A DNA stretch of 64,000 nt from Sipunculus nudus (GCA_026874595.1 CM049306.1:65168019-65232018); one strand, 5' to 3'. Positions 32,201 through 46,095 are shown, numbered from the stretch's first letter. Numbers and translations are program-made. Notes: generated from the letters alone by a model not told the origin.

Positions 32201-35200
32201 TGGTTTAATGAAGCTTCTAAAACGCTTCTTTCGCAATTTAAATCGGCCATTTTTGCACAAAACACGATCTTGTATTACGCGAAAACCGCGCTTATTTCGG
32301 CGAAAACGACGTTTGTAACAGGGTCTAAATGGCCTAATGAAGCTTCTAAAACGCTTCTTTCGCAATTTAAATCGGCCATTTTTGCACAAAACACGATCTT
32401 CTGTTACGCGAAAACCGAACTGATTTCGGGGAAAACGATGTTTGTAACAGGGGCTAAATGGCTAAATGAGCTTCTAAAACGCTTCTTTCGCAATTTAAAT
32501 CGGCCATTTTTGCACAAAACACGATGTTGTATAACGCGAAAACCGCGCTGATTTCGGCGAAAACGACGTTTGTAACAGGGTCTAAATGGCGTAATGAAGC
32601 TTCTAAAACGCTTCTTTCGCAATTTAAATCGGCCATTTTTGCAGAAAATACGATCTTGTGTTACGCGAAAACCGAGCTGATTTCGGCGAAAACGACGTTT
32701 GTAACAGGATCTAAATGGCCTAATGAAGCTTCTAAATAGCTTCTTTCGCAATTTAAATCGGCCATTTTTGCACAAAACACGATGTTGTATAACGCGAAAA
32801 CCGAGCTGATTTCGGGGAAAACGATGTTTGTAACAGGGTCTAAATGGCCAAATGAAGCTTCTAAAAAGCTTCTTTTGCAATTTAAATCGGCCATTTTTGC
32901 ACAAAACACGATGTTGTATTACGCGAAAACCGCGCTGATTTCGGCGAAAACGACTTTTGTAACAGGGTCTAAATGGCCTAATGAAGCTTCTAAAACGCTT
33001 CTTTCGCAATTTAAATCGGCCATTTTTGCACAAAACACGATGTTGTATAACGCGAAAACCGAGCTGATTTCGGGGAAAACGATGTTTGTAACAGGGTCTA
33101 AATGGCTTAATGAAGCTTCTAAAACGCTTCTTTCGCAATTTAAATCGGCCATTTTTGCACAAAACACGATCTTGTATTACGCGAAAACCGCGCTGATTTC
33201 GGCGAAAACGACGTTTGTAACAGGGTCTAAATGGCCTAATGAAGCTTCTAAAACGCTTCTTTCGCAATTTAAATCGGCCATTTTTGCACAAAACACGATC
33301 TTCTGTTACGCGAAAACCGTGCTGATTTCGGCGAAAACGACGTTTGTAACAGGGTCTAAATGGCCTAATGAAGCTTCTAAAACGCTTCTTTCGAAATTTA
33401 AATCGGCCATTTTTGCACAAAACACGATCTTGTATTACGCGAAAACCGCGCTGATTTCGGCGAAAACGACGTTTGTAACAGGGTCTTAATGGCCTTATGA
33501 AGCTTCTAAAACGCTTCTTTCGCAATTTAAATCGGCCATTTTTGCACAAAACACGATCTTGTATAACGCGAAAACCGCGCTTATTTCGGCGAAAACGACG
33601 TTTGTAACAGGGTCTAAATGGCCTAATGAAGCTTCTAAAACGCTTCTTTCGCAATTTAAATCGGCCATTTTTGCACAAAACACGATCTTGTGTTATGCGA
33701 AAACCGAGCTGATTTCGGCGAAAACGACGTTTGTAACAGGGTCTAAATGGCCTAATGAAGCTTCTAAAACGCTTCTTTTGCAATTTAAATCGGCCATTTT
33801 TGCTCAAAACACGATGTTGTATAACGCGAAAACCGAGCTGATTTCGGGGAAAACGATGTTTGTAACAGTGTCTTAATGGCTTAATGAAGCTTCTAAAACT
33901 CTTCTTTCGCAATTTAAATCGGCCATTTTTGCAGAAAATACGATCTTGTATTTCGCGAAAACCGAGCTGATTTCGGCGAAAACGACGTTTGTAACAGGGT
34001 CTAAATGGCCTAATGAAGCTTCTAAAACGCTTCTTTTGCAATTTAAATCGGCCTTTTTTTGCACAAAACACGATCTTCTCTTACGCGAGAACCGAGCTGA
34101 TTTCGGGGAAAACGACGTTTGTAACAGGGTCTAAATGGCTTAATGAAGCTTCTAAAACGCTTCTTTCGCAATTTAAATCGGCCATTTTTGCACAAAACAC
34201 GATCTTGTATTACGCGAAAACCGCGCTGATTTCGGCGAAAACGACGTTTGTAACAGGGTCTAAATGGCCTAATGAAGCTTCTAAAACGCTACTTTCGCAA
34301 TTTAAATCGGCCATTTTTGCACAAAACACGATGTTGTATAACGCGAAAACCGAGCTGATTTCTGGGAAAACGATGTTTGTAACAGGGTCTAAATGGCTTA
34401 ATGAAGCTTCTAAAACGCTTCTTTCGCAATTTAAATCGGCCATTTTTGCACAAAACACGATCTTGTATTACGCGAAAACCGCGCTGATTTCGGCGAAAAC
34501 GACGTTTGTAACAGGGTCTAAATGGCCTAATGAAGCTTCTAAAACGCTTCTTTCGCAATTTAAATCGGCCATTTTTGCACAAAACACGATGTTGTATAAC
34601 GCGAAAACCGAGCTGATTTCGGGGAAAACGATGTTTGTAACAGGGTCTAAATGGCTTAATGAAGCTTCTAAAACGCTTCTTTCGCAATTTAAATCGGCCA
34701 TTTTTGCACAAAACACGATCTTGTATTACGCGAAAACCGCGCTTATTTCGGCGAAAACGACGTTTGTAACAGGGTCTAAATGGCCTAATGAAGCTTCTAA
34801 AACGCTTTTTTCGCAATTTAAATCGGCCATTTTTGCACAAAACACGATCTTCTGTTACGCGAAAACCGAGCCGATTTCGGGGAAAACGATGTTTGTAACA
34901 GGGTCTAAATGGTTTAATGAAGCTTCTAAAACGCTTCTTTCGCAATTTAAATCGGCCATTTTTGCACAAAACACGATCTTGTATTACGCGAAAACCGCGC
35001 TTATTTCGGCGAAAACGACGTTTGTAACAGGGTCTAAATGGCGTAATGAAGCTTCTAAAACGCTTCTTTCGCAATTTAAATCGGCCATTTTTGCACAAAA
35101 CACGATCTTCTGTTACGCGAAAACCGAACTGATTTGGGGGAAAACGATGTTTGTAACAGGGTCTAAATGGCTAAATGAGCTTCTAAAACGCTTCTTTCGC

Positions 35201-38200
35201 AATTTAAATCGGCCATTTTTGCACAAAACACGATCTTGTATTACGCGAAAACCGCGCTGATTTCGGCGAAAACGACGTTTGTAACAGGGTCTAAATGGCG
35301 TAATGAAGCTTCTAAAACGCTTCTTTCGCAATTTAAATCGGCCATTTTTGCAGAAAATACGATCTTGTGTTACGCGAAAACCGAGCTGATTTCGGCGAAA
35401 ACGACGTTTGTAACAGGATCTAAATGGCCTAATGAAGCTTCTAAATAGCTTCTTTCGCAATTTAAATCGGCCATTTTTGCACAAAACACGATGTTGTATA
35501 ACGCGAAAACCGAGCTGATTTCGGGGAAAACGATGTTTGTAACAGGGTCTAAATGGCTTAATAAAGCTTCTAAAACGCTTCTTTCGCAATTTAAATCGGC
35601 CATTTTTGCACAAAACACGATCTTGTATTACGCGAAAACCGCGCTGATTTCGGCGAAAACGACGTTTGTAACAGGGTCTAAATGGCCTAATGAAGCTTCT
35701 AAAACGCTTCTTTCGCAATTTAAATCGGCCATTTTTGCACAAAACACGATCTTGTATTACGCGAAAACCGCGCTGATTTCGGCGAAAACGACGTTTGTAA
35801 CAGGGTCTTAATGGCCTAATGAAGCTTCTAAAACGCTTCTTTCGCAATTTAAATCGGCCATTTTTGCACAAAACACGATCTTGTATAACGCGAAAACCGA
35901 GCTGATTTCGGGGAAAACGATGTTTGTAACAGCGTCTAAATGGCTTAATGAAGCTTCTAAAACGCTTTTTTCGATATTTAAATCGGCCATTTTTGCACAA
36001 AACACGATCTTGTATTACGCGAAAACCGCGCTGATTTCGGCGAAAACGACGTTTGTAACAGGGTCTAAATGGCCTAATGAAGCTTCTAAAACGCTTCTTT
36101 CGCAATTTAAATCGGCCATTTTTGCACAAAACACGATCTTCTGTTACGCGAAAACCGAGCTGATTTCGGGGAAAACGATGTTTGTAACAGGGTCTAAATG
36201 GCTTAATGAAGCTTCTAAAACGCTTCTTTCGCAATTTAAATCGGCCATTTTTGCACAAAACACGATCTTGTATAACGCGAAAACCGAGCTGATTTCGGGG
36301 AAAACGATGTTTGTAACAGGGTCTAAATGGCTTAATAAAGCTTCTAAAACGCTTCTTTCGCAATTTAAATCGGCCATTTTTGCACAAAACACGATCTTGT
36401 ATTACGCGAAAACCGCGCTGATTTCGGCGAAAACGACGTTTGTAACAGGGTCTAAATGGCCTAATGAAGCTTCTAAAACGCTTCTTTCGCAATTTAAATC
36501 GGCCATTTTTGCAGAAAATACGATCTTGTGTTACGCGAAAACCGAGCTGATTTCGGCGAAAACGACGTTTGTAACAGGATCTAAATGGCCTAATGAAGCT
36601 TCTAAATAGCTTCTTTCGCAATTTAAATCGGCCATTTTTGCACAAAACACGATGTTGTATAACGCGAAAACCGAGCTGATTTCGGGGAAAACGATGTTTG
36701 TAACAGGGTCTAAATGGCTTAATAAAGCTTCTAAAACGCTTCTTTCGCAATTTAAATCGGCCATTTTTGCACAAAACACGATCTTGTATTACGCGAAAAC
36801 CGCGCTGATTTCGGCGAAAACGACGTTTGTAACAGGGTCTAAATGGCCTAATGAAGCTTCTAAAACGCTTCTTTCGCAATTTAAATCGGCCATTTTTGCA
36901 CAAAACACGATCTTGTATTACGCGAAAACCGCGCTGATTTCGGCGAAAACGACGTTTGTAACAGGGTCTTAATGGCCTAATGAAGCTTCTAAAACGCTTC
37001 TTTCGCAATTTAAATCGGCCATTTTTGCACAAAACACGATCTTGTATAACGCGAAAACCGAGCTGATTTCGGGGAAAACGATGTTTGTAACAGCGTCTAA
37101 ATGGCTTAATGAAGCTTCTAAAACGCTTTTTTCGATATTTAAATCGGCCATTTTTGCACAAAACACGATCTTGTATTACGCGAAAACCGCGCTGATTTCG
37201 GCGAAAACGACGTTTGTAACAGGGTCTAAATGGCCTAATGAAGCTTCTAAAACGCTTCTTTCGCAATTTAAATCGGCCATTTTTGCACAAAACACGATCT
37301 TCTGTTACGCGAAAACCGAGCTGATTTCGGGGGGAAAACGATGTTTGTAACAGGGTCTAAATGGCTTAATGAAGCTTCTAAAACGCTTCTTTCGCAATTT
37401 AAATCGGCCATTTTTGCACAAAACACGATCTTGTATAACGCGAAAACCGAGCTGATTTCGGGGAAAACGATGTTTGTAACAGGGTCTAAATGGCTTAATA
37501 AAGCTTCTAAAACGCTTCTTTCGCAATTTAAATCGGCCATTTTTGCACAAAACACGATCTTGTATTACGCGAAAACCGCGCTGATTTCGGCGAAAACGAC
37601 GTTTGTAACAGGGTCTAAATGGCCTAATGAAGCTTCTAAAACGCTTCTTTCGCAATTTAAATCGGCCATTTTTGCACAAAACACGATCTTCTGTTACGCG
37701 AAAACCGTGCTGATTTCGGCGAAAACGACGTTTGTAACAGGGTCTAAATGGCCTAATGAAGCTTCTAAAACGCTTCTTTCGCAATTTAAATCGGCCATTT
37801 TTGCACAAAACACGATCTTGTATTACGCGAAAACCGCGCTGATTTCGGCGAAAACGACGTTTGTAACAGGGTCTAAATGGCCTAATGAAGCTTCTAAAAC
37901 GCTTCTTTCGCAATTTAAATCGGCCATTTTTGCACAAAACACGATCTTGTATAACGCGAAAACCGAGCTGATTTCGGGGAAAACGATGTTTGTAACAGCG
38001 TCTAAATGGCTTAATGAAGCTTCTAAAACGCTTTTTTCGATATTTAAATCGGCCATTTTTGCACAAAACACGATCTTGTATTACGCGAAAACCGCGCTGA
38101 TTTCGGCGAAAACGACGTTTGTAACAGGGTCTAAATGGCCTAATGAAGCTTCTAAAACGCTTCTTTCGCAATTTAAATCGGCCATTTTTGCACAAAACAC

Positions 38201-41200
38201 GATCTTCTGTTACGCGAAAACCGAGCTGATTTCGGGGAAAACGATGTTTGTAACAGGGTCTAAATGGCTTAATGAAGCTTCTAAAACGCTTCTTTCGCAA
38301 TTTAAATCGGCCATTTTTGCACAAAACACGATCTTGTATTACGCGAAAACCGTGCTGATTTCGGCGAAAACGACGTTTGTAACAGGGTCTAAATGGCTTA
38401 ATGAAGCTTCTTAAACGCTTCTTTCGCAATTTAAATCGGCCATTTTTGCACAAAACACGATCTTGTATTACGCGAAAACCGCGCTGATTTCGGCGAAAAC
38501 GACGTTTGTAACAGAGTCTAAATGGCCTAATGAAGCTTCTAAAACGCTTCTTTCGCAATTTAAATCGGCCATTTTGCACAAAACACGATCTTCTGATACG
38601 CGAAAACCGAGCTGGTTTCGGGGAAAACGATGTTTGTAACAGGGTCTAAATGGCTTAATGAAGCTTCTAAAACGCTTCTTTCGCAATTTAAATCGGCCTT
38701 TTTTTGCACAAAACACGATCTTCTCTTACGCGAAAACCGAGCTGATTTCGGGGAAAACGACGTTTGTAACAGGGTCTAAATGGCCTAATGAAGCTTCTAA
38801 AACGCTTCTTTCGCAATTTAAATCGGCCATTTTTGCAGAAAATACGATCTTGTGTTACGCGAAAACCGAGCTGATTTCGGCGAAAACGACGTTTGTAACA
38901 GGGTCTAAATGGCCTAATGAAGCTTCTAAATAGCTTCTTTTGCAATTTAAATCGGCCATTTTTGCACAAAACACGATGTTGTATAACGCGAAAACCGAGC
39001 TGATTTCGGGGAAAACGATGTTTGTAACAGGGTCTAAATGGCTTAATGAAGCTTCTAAAACGCTTCTTTCGCAATTTAAATCGGCCATTTTTACACAAAA
39101 CACGATCTTGTATTTCGCGAAAACCGCGCTGATTTCGGCGAAAACGACGTTTGTAACAGGGTCTAAATGGCCTAATGAAGCTTCTAAAACGCTTCTTTCG
39201 CAATTTAAATCGGCCATTTTTGCACAAAACACGATGTTGTATAACGCGAAAACCGAGCTGATTTCGGGGAAAACGATGTTTGTAACAGGGTCTAAATGGC
39301 TTAATGAAGCTTCTAAAACGCTTCTTTCGCAATTTAAATCGGCCATTTTTGCACAAAACACGATCTTGTATTACGCGAAAACCGCGCTGATTTCGGCGAA
39401 AACGACGTTTGTAACAGGGTCTAAATGGCCTAATGAAGCTTCTAAAACGCTTCTTTCGCAATTTAAATCGGCCATTTTTGCACAAAACACGATGTTGTAT
39501 AACGATCTTCTGTTACGCAAAAACCGAGCTGATTTCGGGGAAAACGATGTTTGTAACAGGGTCTAAATGGCTTAATGAAGCTTCTAAAACGCTTCTTTCG
39601 CAATTTAAATCGGCCATTTTTGCACAAAACACGATCGTGTATTACGCGAAAACCGCGCTGATTTCGGCGAAAACGACGTTTGTAACAGGGTCTAAATGGC
39701 CTAATGAAGCTTCTAAAACGCTTCTTTCGCAATTTAAATCGGCCATTTTTGCACAAAACACGATGTTGTATAACGCGAAAACCGAGCTGATTTCGGGGAA
39801 AACGATGTTTGTAACAGGGTCTAAATGGCTTAATGAAGCTTCTAAAATGCTTCTTTCGCAATTTAAATCGGCCATTTTTGCACAAAACACGATCTTCTGT
39901 TACGCGAAAACCGAGCCGATTTCGGGGAAAACGATGTTTGTAACAGGGTCTAAATGGTTTAATGAAGCTTCAAAAACGCTTCTTTCGTAATTTAAATCGG
40001 CCCTTTTGCACAAAACACGATGTTGTATAACGCGAAGACCGAGCTGATTTCGGGGAAAACGATGTTTGTAACAGGGTCTAAATGGCTAAATGAAGCTTCT
40101 AAAACGCTTCTTTCGCAATTTAAATCGGCCATTTTTGCACAAAACACGATCTTGTATTACGCGAAAACCGCGCTGATTTCGGCGAAAACGACGTTTGTAA
40201 CAGGGTCTAAATGGACTAATGAAGCTTCTAAAACGCTTCTTTTGCAATTTAAATCGGCCATTTTTGCACAAAACACGATCTTCTGTTACGCAAAAACCGA
40301 GCTGATTTCGGGGAAAACGATGTTTGTAACAGGGTCTAAATGGCTTAATGAAGCTTCTAAAACGCTTCTTTCGCAATTTAAATCGGCCATTTTTGCACAA
40401 AACACGATCTTGTATTACGCGAAAACCGCGCTGATTTCGGCGAAAACGACGTTTGTAACAGGGTCTAAATGGCCTAATGAAGGTTCTAAAACGCTTCTTT
40501 CGCAATTTAAATCGGCCATTTTTGCACAAAACACGATCTTCTGTTACGCGAAAATCGAGCTGATTTCGGGGAAAACGATGTTTGTAACAGGGTCTAAGTG
40601 GCTTAATGAAGCTTCTAAAACGCTTCTTTCGCAATTTAAATCGGCCATTTTTGCACAAAACACGATCTTGTATTTCGCGAAAACCGCGCTGATTTCGGGG
40701 AAAACGACGTTTGTTACAGGGTCTAAATGGCCTAATGAAGCTTCTAAAACGCTTCTTTCGCAATTTAAATCGGCCATTTTTGCACAAAACACGATGTTGT
40801 ATAACGCGAAAACCGAGCTGATTTCGGGGAAAACGATGTTTGTAACAGGGTCTAAATGGCTTAATGAAGCTTCTAAAACGCTTCTTTCGCAATTTAAATC
40901 GGCCATTTTTGCACAAAACACGATCTTCTGTTACGCGAAAACCGAGCCGATTTCGGGGAAAACGATGTTTGTAACAGGGTCTAAATGGTTTAATGAAGCT
41001 TCTAAAACGCTTCTTTCGCAATTTAAATCGGCCATTTTTGCACAAAACACGATCTTGTATTACGCGAAAACCGCGCTTATTTCGGCGAAAACGACGTTTG
41101 TAACAGGGTCTAAATGGCCTAATGAAGCTTCTAAAACGCTTCTTTCGCAATTTAAATCGGCCATTTTTGCACAAAACACGATCTTCTGTTACGCGAAAAC

Positions 41201-44200
41201 CGAACTGATTTCGGGGAAAACGATGTTTGTAACAGGGTCTAAATGGCTTAATGAAGCTTCTAAAACGCTTCTTTCGCAATTTAAATCGGCCATTTTTGCA
41301 CAAAACACGATCTTGTACTTCGCGAAAACCGCGCTGATTTCGGCGAAAACGACGTTTGTAACAGGGTCTAAATGGCCTAATGAAGCTTCTAAAACGCTTC
41401 TTTCGCAATTTAAATTGGCCATTTTTGCAGAAAATACGATCTTGTGTTACGCGAAAACCGAGCTGATTTCGGCGAAAACGACGTTTGTAACAGGGTCTAA
41501 ATGGCCTAATGAAGCTTCTAAATAGCTTATTTCGCAATTTAAATCGGCCATTTTTGCACAAAACACGATGTTGTATAACGCGAAAACCGAGCTGATTTCG
41601 GGGAAAACGATGTTTGTAACAGGGTCTAAATGGCCTAATGAAGCTTCTAAAACGCTTCTTTCGCAATTTAAATCGGCCATTTTTGCACAAAACACGATGT
41701 TGTATAACGCGAAAACCGAGCTGATTTCGGGGAAAACGATGTTTGTAACAAGGTCTAAATGGCCTAATGAAGCTTCTAAAACGCTTCTTTCGCAATTTAA
41801 ATCGGCCATTTTTGCACAAAACACGATCTTCTGTTACGCGAAAACCGTGCAGATTTCGGCGAAAACGACGTTTGTAACAGGGTCTAAATGGCTTAATGAA
41901 GCTTCTAAAACGCTTCTTTCGCAATTTAAATCGGCCATTTTTGCACAAAACACGATCTTGTATTACGCGAAAACCTCGCTGATTTCGGGGAAAACGATGT
42001 TTGTAACAGGGTCTAAATGGCTTAATGAAGCTTCTAAAACGCTTCTTTCGCAATTTAAATCGGCCATTTTTGCACAAAACACGATCTTGTATTACGCGAA
42101 AACCGCGCTTATTTCGGCAAAAACGACGTTTGTAACAGGGTCTAAATGGCCTAATGAAGCTTCTAAAACGCTTCTTTCGCTATTTAAATCGGCCATTTTT
42201 GCACAAAACACGATCTTCTGTTACGCGAAAACCGAGCTGATTTCGGGGAAAACGATGTTTGTAACAGGGTCTAAATGGCTTAATGAAACTTCTAAAACGC
42301 TTCTTTCGCAATTTAAATCGGCCATTTTTGCACAAAAGACGATCTTGTATTACGCGAAAACCGCGCTGATTTCGGCGAAAACGACGTTTGTAACAGGGTC
42401 TAAATGGCCTAATGAAGCTTCTAAAACGCTTCTTTTGCAATTTAAATCGGCCATTTTTGCACAAAACACGATGTTGTATAACGCGAAAACCGAGCTGATT
42501 TCGGGGAAAACGATGTTTGTAACAGGGTCTAAATGGCTTAATGAAGCTTCTAAAACGCTTCTTTCGCAATTTAAATCGGCCATTTTTGCACAAAACACGA
42601 TCTTGTATTACGCGAAAACCGCGCTGATTTCGGCGAAAACGACGTTTGTAACAGGGTCTAAATGGTTTAATGAAGCTTCTAAAACGCTTCTTTCGCAATT
42701 TAAATCGGCCATTTTTGCACAAAACACGATCTTGTATTACGCGAAAACCGCGCTTATTTCGGCGAAAACGACGTTTGTAACAGGGTCTAAATGGCCTAAT
42801 GAAGCTTCTAAAACGCTTCTTTCGCAATTTAAATCGGCCATTTTTGCACAAAACACGATCTTCTGTTACGCGAAAACCGAACTGATTTCGGGGAAAACGA
42901 TGTTTGTAACAGGGTCTAAATGGCTTAATGAAGCTTCTAAAACGCTTCTTTCGCAATTTAAATCGGCCATTTTTGCACAAAACACGATCTTGTACTTCGC
43001 GAAAACCGCGCTGATTTCGGCGAAAACGACGTTTGTAACAGGGTCTAAATGGCCTAATGAAGCTTCTAAAACGCTTCTTTCGCAATTTAAATTGGCCATT
43101 TTTGCAGAAAATACGATCTTGTGTTACGCGAAAACCGAGCTGATTTCGGCGAAAACGACGTTTGTAACAGGGTCTAAATGGCCTAATGAAGCTTCTAAAT
43201 AGCTTCTTTCGCAATTTAAATCGGCCATTTTTGCACAAAACACGATGTTGTATAACGCGAAAACCGAGCTGATTTCGGGGAAAACGATGTTTGTAACAGG
43301 GTCTAAATGGCCTAATGAAGCTTCTAAAACGCTTCTTTCGCGCAATTTAAATCGGCCATTTTTGCACAAAACACGATGTTGTATAACGCGAAAACCGAGC
43401 TGATTTCGGGGAAAACGATGTTTGTAACAAGGTCTAAATGGCCTAATGAAGCTTCTAAAACGCTTCTTTCGCAATTTAAATCGGCCATTTTTGCACAAAA
43501 CACGATCTTCTGTTACGCGAAAACCGTGCAGATTTCGGCGAAAACGACGTTTGTAACAGGGTCTAAATGGCTTAATGAAGCTTCTAAAACGCTTCTTTCG
43601 CAATTTAAATCGGCCATTTTTGCACAAAACACGATCTTGTATTACGCGAAAACCTCGCTGATTTCGGGGAAAACGATGTTTGTAACAGGGTCTAAATGGC
43701 TTAATGAAGCTTCTAAAACGCTTCTTTCGCAATTTAAATCGGCCATTTTTGCACAAAACACGATCTTGTATTACGCGAAAACCGCGCTTATTTCGGCAAA
43801 AACGACGTTTGTAACAGGGTCTAAATGGCCTAATGAAGCTTCTAAAACGCTTCTTTCGCTATTTAAATCGGCCATTTTTGCACAAAACACGATCTTCTGT
43901 TACGCGAAAACCGAGCTGATTTCGGGGAAAACGATGTTTGTAACAGGGTCTAAATGGCTTAATGAAGCTTCTAAAACGCTTCTTTCGCAATTTAAATCGG
44001 CCATTTTTGCACAAAAGACGATCTTGTATTACGCGAAAACCGCGCTGATTTCGGCGAAAACGACGTTTGTAACAGGGTCTAAATGGCCTAATGAAGCTTC
44101 TAAAACGCTTCTTTTGCAATTTAAATCGGCCATTTTTGCACAAAACACGATGTTGTATAACGCGAAAACCGAGCTGATTTCGGGGAAAACGATGTTTGTA

Positions 44201-44629
44201 ACAGGGTCTAAATGGCTTAATGAAGCTTCTAAAACGCTTCTTTCGCAATTTAAATCGGCCATTTTTGCACAAAACACGATCTTGTATTACGCGAAAACCG
44301 CGCTGATTTCGGCGAAAACGACGTTTGTAACAGGGTCTAAATGGCCTAATGAAGCTTCTAAAACGCTTCTTTCGCAATTTAAATCGGCCATTTTTGCACA
44401 AAACACGATCTTGTATTACGCGAAAACCGCGCTTATTTCGGCGAAAACGACGTTTGTAACAGGGTCTAAATGGCCTAATGAAGCTTCTAAAACGCTTCTT
44501 TCGCAATTTAAATCGGCCATTTTTGCACAAAACACGATCTTCTGTTACGCGAAAACCGAGCTGATTTCGGGGAAAACGATGTTTGTAACAGGGTCTAAAT
44601 GGCTTAATGAAGCTTCTAAAACGCTTCTT
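29206..44629. repeat. 129-bp CpG-rich satellite array, about 120 units
   Basis: The unit includes AAAACGACGTTTGTAACAGG, GTCTAAATGGCCTAATGAAG, CTTCTAAAACGCTTC, TTTCGCAATTTAAATCGGCC, an ATTTTTGCACAAAACACG tract and CGCGAAAACCGCGCTGATTT. A full-type unit carries about 12 CpG sites. Two main variants (ACG/ATG, GGCCT/GGCTT, GCG/GAG, GGCG/GGGG) often alternate. Since 129 is 43 codons, long frames stay open on both strands (for example 35113-37290 and 40086-42077 minus; 41568-43202 plus). Most differences between units change the residue in each frame, and small indels and stops occur, so I treat it as satellite rather than a gene. Confidence 0.93.
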
Positions 44630-45129
44630 NNNNNNNNNNNNNNNNNNNNNNNNNNNNNNNNNNNNNNNNNNNNNNNNNNNNNNNNNNNNNNNNNNNNNNN
44701 NNNNNNNNNNNNNNNNNNNNNNNNNNNNNNNNNNNNNNNNNNNNNNNNNNNNNNNNNNNNNNNNNNNNNNNNNNNNNNNNNNNNNNNNNNNNNNNNNNNN
44801 NNNNNNNNNNNNNNNNNNNNNNNNNNNNNNNNNNNNNNNNNNNNNNNNNNNNNNNNNNNNNNNNNNNNNNNNNNNNNNNNNNNNNNNNNNNNNNNNNNNN
44901 NNNNNNNNNNNNNNNNNNNNNNNNNNNNNNNNNNNNNNNNNNNNNNNNNNNNNNNNNNNNNNNNNNNNNNNNNNNNNNNNNNNNNNNNNNNNNNNNNNNN
45001 NNNNNNNNNNNNNNNNNNNNNNNNNNNNNNNNNNNNNNNNNNNNNNNNNNNNNNNNNNNNNNNNNNNNNNNNNNNNNNNNNNNNNNNNNNNNNNNNNNNN
45101 NNNNNNNNNNNNNNNNNNNNNNNNNNNNN
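44630..45129. other. Assembly gap, 500 N
   Basis: Exactly 500 undetermined bases, a size typical of a placeholder. The satellite runs into it, so the real array length is unknown. Confidence 0.98.
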
Positions 45130-45207
45130 AGACGGCCGGACGGACGGACGACGGACAAAGGACCACGACTATAGCTCAGATGACTTATAGTCAGCTGAGC
45201 TAACAAA
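45130..45207 (+). mobile_element. 3' end of the dispersed element family, after the gap
   Basis: A GACGGCCGGACGGACGGACG tract and ACGGACAAAGGACCACGAC precede the terminal hairpin at 45172-45202 (arms TAGCTCAG/CTGAGCTA; inner TGACT/AGTCA with loop TAT). The rest of the copy is in the gap or is replaced by the satellite. Confidence 0.7.
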
Positions 45208-46095
45208 CAAAGAAACAGTTAGGGGTGAAAACATAACCTCCTTGCCAGAGGCAATAACCATCCGATTATTTTCTTCATTAACAGAAAAATGAACTAGTGA
45301 TAAAGTTTCTTCCGCACATTCTTGAATGTAGTACTTAATTATCATCTGTAGTTTCTGTTGATCAATCATTTAAAACTTTTACCACGGAGAGCCATCATAA
45401 AGCTACACTGAGGATTTGTTCAGAGAACACCTGTTATATTAAGCTGAGAGCTGATATGTCAAATCAGCATTTTTTTAAATAGGTCCATGGCCTCTTTGTT
45501 AATGAAGATAAAAGTGAACATTTGTGAAAGGGCTGTAACAATGAATCAAATAATTGATGCACTGAATCGAAGCCAGTCATTAATCGATAATCGAATCAGG
45601 CATGAAATCATGGATTAATTTCAATTATTTCATTGTCATATCCTTTTGATCTCTAGCTCTTACCTAGGAAAAGTTAAGCAGCCAACATGATGAAGTAGCA
45701 CTGTTATTTAACAAAGAAAGTAATCTTATATCCTTCATTAGATGTTAGCAAAATAATGGATGAGAAGATTCAAATATTATTTTTCAGCATAAATTCTCAG
45801 GTATATAATAATCTCAATATTATAGCATCACATGGGATGAAAAATTTTAGTAAATATACATCTCTGACAGTATATTTCGAAGGAACACAATTATTCATAA
45901 TCGAATTAAATCAAAGACTTCTTAGCATTTCACAGGCCCCATGTATGATCATAGTGCTATTTAATCTTCTGGAATGGGGTTTTTCTGTTCATGGTGTCAG
46001 AAATAATCCTGAAGAAATAACTTGAAGTTAAAACATTTGAGTGAATCTCTGAGGTTCTTACAAGATTTAATCATTTATAAATTGTCCTACATTTC
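45208..46095. other. AT-rich stretch without recognised genes
   Basis: An ATCGATTAAT-rich patch near 45560-45630 and a few short frames (for example 45756-46025) were seen. None is recognisable. Confidence 0.45.

Noticed and set aside
35113-37290. 725-residue open frame, and similar long frames on both strands between 29.2 and 44.6 kb, as protein genes
   Set aside because: They follow automatically from a stop-free 129-bp unit; overlapping frames are open on opposite strands, indels break them, and unit variation mostly changes residues.
29206-44629. CENP-B box in the 129-bp unit (TTTCGGGGAAAACGAT)
   Set aside because: It fits seven of nine core positions but lacks the last two G residues; too weak to call centromeric function.
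43376-45206. Frames running through the N gap
   Set aside because: Their continuity is only undetermined bases; the joined 3' part is the dispersed-element end.
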